Assembly: GCF_024054565.1 (NCBI RefSeq)
Contig: NZ_JAMXLR010000076.1
Location: 1 to 64,000 of the forward strand
Source of the DNA: Aeoliella straminimaris
GTDB taxonomy: Bacteria; Planctomycetota; Planctomycetia; Pirellulales; Lacipirellulaceae
Direction of reading: 5' to 3'
DNA length: 64,000 nucleotides
The position numbers and the translations under genes were made by a program. Of the stretch, positions 60,747 through 64,000 are shown piece after piece (position 1 is the stretch's first letter; each line of letters begins with the position of its first letter). A model generated the notes under the pieces. That model did not search any database, had not been told where the DNA came from, and saw nothing but the letters and a program-made list of their open reading frames with translations.

Positions 60747-61166
60747 CTATCGCTGGCCTTCCACAATCTTCTGGAAGCACTTCAGCGTTTCTTTGCTCAC
60801 GTGGTGCTCGATTCCCTCGGCGTCGATACGGGCGGTTTCGTCGCTTACGCCGATGGTTTTCAGGAACTCGACCACTAGATCGTGCCGCCGCTGCGAATCG
60901 CGAGCCAGGCGACGACCGCGGGTGGTGAGCGTGATGGGGCCGTACGGACGGGTATCGACCAGGCCTTCGTCTTTAAGGCGCGCGATCGTCTTGGTGACGG
61001 TCACATGGCTCACGGCGAACAGGCGCGCCAGATCGGCGCCGCGGCACTCGCCGGCCTCATCCTCGATCTGGGCTACGGCCTCCACGTAGTCTTCGGCCGT
61101 CTCCGTGGCGTGATCGTGCCGGGTGCGGCGGAATTCGTTCGAAGCTCGTTTTTCCGATGGTGCCAT
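60747..61166 (-). CDS. mntR: DtxR/MntR-family metal-dependent transcription regulator
   Basis: The 139-residue regulator has an N-terminal winged helix (ETAEDYVEAVAQIEDEAGECRGADLARLFAVSHVTVTKTIARL) and a dimerisation/metal domain with DLVVEFLKTIGVSDETARIDAEGIEHHVSKETL. The metal ligands are the Asp/Glu and His residues of the E-G-I-E-H-H stretch and the upstream HD. There is no SH3-like third domain, so it is the short Mn-sensing MntR type. It represses manganese uptake genes in other bacteria; no transporter is adjacent. The ATG at 61166 is preferred to 61199. The start region faces the 16-bp palindrome at 61286-61301, which may be its own operator. Confidence 0.9.
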   Translation of the reverse strand: MAPSEKRASNEFRRTRHDHATETAEDYVEAVAQIEDEAGECRGADLARLFAVSHVTVTKTIARLKDEGLVDTRPYGPITLTTRGRRLARDSQRRHDLVVEFLKTIGVSDETARIDAEGIEHHVSKETLKCFQKIVEGQR

Positions 61167-61268
61167 AGTTGGCGAAGCATGCCTGGTGGTCACCCCCAAG
61201 GTGGGGTGTATCTGGAACGTTTTTCAGTTTATCTGCCGCGGCGCTGCTTGACCAGCAGTTTACCATTG

Positions 61269-61301
61269 GCTAAACTTTGGGCGAATTTAGCATAAGCTAA
61301 A
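61269..61301. promoter_or_regulatory. palindromic operator-like site between mntR and the DUF1559 gene
   Basis: TTTAGC-ATAA-GCTAAA (61286-61301) is a perfect 6+4+6 inverted repeat. A further GCTAAA half-site lies at 61269-61274. The size and AT/GC pattern suit DtxR/MntR-family binding sites. It is located 120 bases from the mntR start and 27 bases from the DUF1559 start, so it could control both. Binding is inferred only from position and form. Confidence 0.6.
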
Positions 61302-61327
61302 CCTCAGGCGAGCCCCAAGGAGATTGA

Positions 61328-62398
61328 ATGGACCGGATACCTAACCGCGGCAGATTCGGCTTTACGCTCGTGGAACTCTTGGTGGTGATCGCCATCATGG
61401 GCATTCTGGTGGCATTGCTGCTGCCGGCGGTGCAGTCGGCTCGCGAGGCCGCGCGGCGTAACGCCTGCACGAATAACCTGAAGCAACTGGGACTGGCACT
61501 GCACAACTACGAGTCCGCCCAGCGCCGGTTGCCGCCCGGCTACAGTTCTGCATCGCTGACTACCCCTGCATCGCCGCTCCGCGACCCAGAAACCTGGGAC
61601 GCCCCTCCCGGCTGGGGCTGGGCCGCTTATCTGCTCGACCACCTGGAGCAAAGTGGCATGGCCGAGTCGATTGACTTCGACGAGCCGATCTGGCATCCGC
61701 AACATGCGTCGATCATCCGCCAACAGCCCACGGTGCTGATTTGCCCTAGTTCCTCGGGCACTCGAGATCCGTTTTACGTAGCCGATGCTGCAGGCGAACC
61801 GCTCTCCATCGCGGGAACCGATGTCGAGCTTGGGCGCTCGCACTACGTGGCCAGCCATGGGCAGGAGTCGTGCTGGGGCGAGTGCGGGGCCAGCTCGTCC
61901 GGCACGGTATTCACCAACATCTATACCAGCGAGACCACCACCGTCGAAATCGATGGCGACGCCTCACGGGTGGCGGACGGACCTTTCTTCCGTAATTCGA
62001 AGACCGAGTTCCGGCACGTGACCGACGGTTTGTCTCATACCATCTTCCTGGGCGAGCACGGTTCGTCATTGAGCGACAAGACCTGGGTCGGTGTCGTCCC
62101 CGGTGCGTTGACGCATCCGCGATTTCAATCGCCCGAGAATGGTCCCGATGCAGCAGCTACCCTGGTGCTGGTACATGCGGGCCCCTCGGGAGGCGAACTC
62201 GATATCACGGGGTTCCCCATCATCCATCCAGTGAACTTCCCCACATATCACGTGGGCCAGATGTACGCCGAGCATCCCAGCGGGGGCAACGTCAGCTTGG
62301 GCGATGGCTCGGTGCGTTTTGTCGCCGAGGATGTCGACCTGATCCTGTGGGCCGAGTATTCGAGCATTGACGAAGGAGAGATCCCCCGGGGGCTATAA
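61328..62398 (+). CDS. DUF1559 pseudopilin-like protein
   Basis: The 356-residue protein has the prepilin-like N-terminus (GRFGFTLVELLVVIAIMGIL) and the DUF1559 domain: QSAREAARRNACTNNLKQLGLALHNYES, VRF and HPSGGNVSLGDGSVRFVAED at the end, which is the family's C-terminal signature. It is exported and probably embedded through the N-terminal helix after prepilin-peptidase cleavage. A palindrome shortly upstream may place it under MntR control, which would be new for this family. A small lipoprotein gene follows after 2 bases. Confidence 0.93.
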   Translation: MDRIPNRGRFGFTLVELLVVIAIMGILVALLLPAVQSAREAARRNACTNNLKQLGLALHNYESAQRRLPPGYSSASLTTPASPLRDPETWDAPPGWGWAAYLLDHLEQSGMAESIDFDEPIWHPQHASIIRQQPTVLICPSSSGTRDPFYVADAAGEPLSIAGTDVELGRSHYVASHGQESCWGECGASSSGTVFTNIYTSETTTVEIDGDASRVADGPFFRNSKTEFRHVTDGLSHTIFLGEHGSSLSDKTWVGVVPGALTHPRFQSPENGPDAAATLVLVHAGPSGGELDITGFPIIHPVNFPTYHVGQMYAEHPSGGNVSLGDGSVRFVAEDVDLILWAEYSSIDEGEIPRGL

Positions 62399-62400
62399 TC

Positions 62401-62718
62401 ATGATTCCTAGACGTTTGACTTCTTGTGGGTTGCCATTGCTCGTTATGCTGACGATCGTGCAGGGGTGTGGTTATGGCGAGGTCAGCCCTCAGGCCTATG
62501 AATATTCCAAGGCCCTGTATTCGATCACGAACCGCCAGGCGGAAGACAAGCTAGTCGAGGTGAAGCTGCAGATCGCCCAGGCCGTGGAGCGGGGCGAGAT
62601 CACAGATGCCGAGGGCGACTTACTGCAAGCCATCGTCGATCAAGCCGCCGATGGGGACTGGAAAGCGGCCAATCGCGATGCCCGCGCGGTGATGGAAGCT
62701 CAGGTCGAAGGCAGGTAG
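62401..62718 (+). CDS. small putative lipoprotein co-transcribed with DUF1559
   Basis: The 105-residue product has a signal with a lipobox-like end (LPLLVMLTIVQGCGYGE) and a mature part of about 80 residues made of amphipathic helices (YSKALYSITNRQAEDKLVEVKLQIAQAVERGEITDAEGDLL). No domain is recognised. It starts 2 bases after the DUF1559 stop, so the two are surely one operon and may act together in the envelope. The same DUF1559-then-lipoprotein order occurs at 24401-25884, though the two lipoproteins are not similar. Confidence 0.75.
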   Translation: MIPRRLTSCGLPLLVMLTIVQGCGYGEVSPQAYEYSKALYSITNRQAEDKLVEVKLQIAQAVERGEITDAEGDLLQAIVDQAADGDWKAANRDARAVMEAQVEGR

Positions 62719-62731
62719 CCGGCCCGGGGGG

Positions 62732-63304
62732 CTACTTCATTTTCACGGCCGCACGCCATCCAGTGGGCACCGGTAGCGGCGTCGGCAACAGCATGTTCGA
62801 GTCGCGGAGCGTATCGACCGCGTAGAACAGATGCGGGTCGACTCGCTGTGCCTCGGCTATCAGTGCCGCGGCTTTGCGCCGCTGAATGGGGACATACAGC
62901 AATCTAACGGACTGCCCGTTCCGAGAGCCATCGAATTCATAAACTCTCGTCACTTTGTCGCCCAGGGCGTCGGACAATTCGTCGCCCGCTCCTTCGGACA
63001 TCAACCGCAGGATGACCATGCCCATGGCGAGCCATCGCTCGAGATAAATACCCGTGGCGTTACCCGCTGCGAAACCCGCTGCGTACGCTAGCAGCAGCCA
63101 GGCGTTGCTGCTGGCATGTTGGATAACGTTGGCCACGGTAGTAATCCATACCAGGACTTCCAGGAATCCGAGGCCTACGGACAGCCCAATCCGACCTTGT
63201 ACGACGGCAATCGTCCGGCAGGTGCCGAGCGAGACATCGATGATCCGCAAACTGAAAATGAGGATCGCGACCAACCAAACTGGTAGCGAGAACATAGTTT
63301 CCAT
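62732..63304 (-). CDS. UPF0316/DUF2179-type membrane protein
   Basis: The 190-residue protein has three or so membrane helices at the N-terminus (VWLVAILIFSLRIIDVSLGT; IGLSVGLGFLEVLVWITTV; AWLLLAYAAGFAAGNATGIYLE) and a soluble C-terminal part with VTRVYEFDGSRNGQSVRLLYVPIQRRKAAALIAEAQRVDPHLFYAVDTLR. That part is the DUF2179 domain, a ferredoxin-like fold. Such proteins are widespread but have no firm function; the DUF2179 part may bind a nucleotide or ion. The start at 63304 gives an N-terminus of normal length. It converges with the lipoprotein gene, with 13 bases between the stops. Confidence 0.88.
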   Translation of the reverse strand: METMFSLPVWLVAILIFSLRIIDVSLGTCRTIAVVQGRIGLSVGLGFLEVLVWITTVANVIQHASSNAWLLLAYAAGFAAGNATGIYLERWLAMGMVILRLMSEGAGDELSDALGDKVTRVYEFDGSRNGQSVRLLYVPIQRRKAAALIAEAQRVDPHLFYAVDTLRDSNMLLPTPLPVPTGWRAAVKMK

Positions 63305-63331
63305 GCTGAGAGACGCCTGCCGAGTTCGACG

Positions 63332-64000
63332 CTAGAGCAAGCCAAAGTGTTCGAGGGCATTGTAGATCCAAGGTTGCTGCCAAGGATTCCAGGTGGGATA
63401 GCTTACCGAAACTAGCGACAAGCACAACAGGACCAAAGCCACTCCCCGTGCCCACAAGTTTCGGCTCATCCAGTCGACCGCCGGCAGCAATACCGCGAGC
63501 CAGAACGGGGCGATCCAGAACATCCAGCGGAAGCCGGACGTCATGCCTCCATAGTTGCGATCTTCCAGCGGGCGAAGTGCGATGAAGAACACAAAGCAGG
63601 TGAGCGTGAGGGCGAAAGCCATCAGCACGAGCTCCCGCTGCGTCCGCCCGCCGCGCACGGCCCAGATGCCCATGCCCACGAATGTCAGCAGCCAGACAGG
63701 TGTGAGCGAATAGACGCCGTGGTGACCCACCAATACGTGCAGGGCGTAGGTGAGCTTGCTCTCCTCCCCGCGATCGATGCCTTGCCGGTCGTGCCAGTAG
63801 CTTTCGATGGTGCGACCGTTTTTCTCGTAAGTGTAGAGGTACCAATTATCGCTCGCATCGGTCTCGCTGCGGTGCATGTAGGGGGGACGCAGGCTATCGT
63901 GGGCGATGTAGGTGGTGGTAAAGAAGGCAGCCGCCACGACCAGCACGCCGGGCACCCCCCACAGGAGCGTTCGTTTCCAATCATGAATCAACAGAATAAG
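63332..64000 (-). CDS. membrane protein of unknown function, cut by the window edge
   Basis: The visible 222 residues end at the stop at 63332. They contain at least five membrane helices (LLWGVPGVLVVAAAFFTTTYIA; LTPVWLLTFVGMGIWAV; LVLMAFALTLTCFVFFIAL; FRWMFWIAPFWLAVLLPAV; GVALVLLCLSLVSVSYP) and a loop with YEKNGRTIESYWHDRQGIDRGE. The reading frame stays open to base 64000 with hydrophobic residues (LILL) before the ATG at 63991, so the real start is outside the window and this is the C-terminal part of a longer polytopic protein. The pattern resembles the ends of large planctomycete membrane proteins related to glycosyltransferase-39-like enzymes; I cannot confirm that. Confidence 0.75.
   Translation of the reverse strand, partial: LILLIHDWKRTLLWGVPGVLVVAAAFFTTTYIAHDSLRPPYMHRSETDASDNWYLYTYEKNGRTIESYWHDRQGIDRGEESKLTYALHVLVGHHGVYSLTPVWLLTFVGMGIWAVRGGRTQRELVLMAFALTLTCFVFFIALRPLEDRNYGGMTSGFRWMFWIAPFWLAVLLPAVDWMSRNLWARGVALVLLCLSLVSVSYPTWNPWQQPWIYNALEHFGLL

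Noticed and set aside
1..64000. CRISPR array or insertion sequence
   Set aside because: I found no regularly spaced repeats of 24-40 bases, no transposase gene and no terminal inverted repeats with a target duplication.

Overview
The window reads as chromosomal DNA of a planctomycete, most likely of the order Pirellulales (inference). The signs are two DUF1559 pseudopilin-like proteins, a BBP7-type outer-membrane barrel, a subtilase with the planctomycete extracellular N-terminal motif (EPLEPRQVLA), several PEP-CTERM proteins, dockerin-like tails and many long intergenic leaders.

Layout. (1) 1-3820: right-hand end of an integrated phage-like element. It carries an HK97-type capsid protein cut by the window edge, a small planctomycete-type protein, an HNH protein and a SIR2-domain protein. 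It ends at a tRNA 3'-end fragment that looks like the attachment site. (2) 3905-7229: an MFS nucleoside-symporter-like protein, then a terpenoid-cyclase-fold protein and a DUF362 protein transcribed together on the minus strand. (3) 7585-18216: a tad/Flp pilus locus in the order flp, prepilin peptidase, cpaB, cpaC, cpaE, (opposite-strand PEP-CTERM gene), cpaF, tadB, tadC. A c-di-GMP-I (GEMM) riboswitch lies in the flp leader, and flp has its own terminator. (4) 18423-32684: an alanine/glycine:cation symporter, then secreted carbohydrate-related proteins: a BNR_4 protein with dockerin and PEP-CTERM, two related PEP-CTERM beta-strand proteins, a DUF1559/lipoprotein pair and a GH27 alpha-galactosidase-like enzyme. 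(5) 32811-42289: a tight five-gene minus-strand operon of circularly permuted ATP-grasp, alpha-E, transglutaminase/DUF2126, ATP-grasp/alpha-E fusion and a second transglutaminase. Facing it is a coiled-coil protein resembling YhaN/SbcC whose ATPase motifs are lost, fused to DUF4332 repeats. (6) 45716-50642: O6-methylguanine-DNA methyltransferase, an unknown protein behind a clear sigma-70 promoter, a REC-only response regulator, a POT peptide symporter and a Ser/Thr kinase. (7) 50811-57663: a giant subtilase and a BBP7 barrel protein. (8) 57813-64000: HflX, an SDR oxidoreductase, a pseudouridine synthase, an MntR-type regulator, a DUF1559/lipoprotein pair, a UPF0316 membrane protein and a membrane protein cut by the right edge.

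The strongest candidates for new biology are the c-di-GMP riboswitch with its structured leader in front of the Tad pilin, the doubled ATP-grasp/alpha-E/transglutaminase operon with a degenerate second ATP-grasp copy, and the pseudo-ATPase coiled-coil protein divergent from it. Positions and motifs were read from the sequence by eye. Family names come from recognition of conserved motifs, not from database searches.
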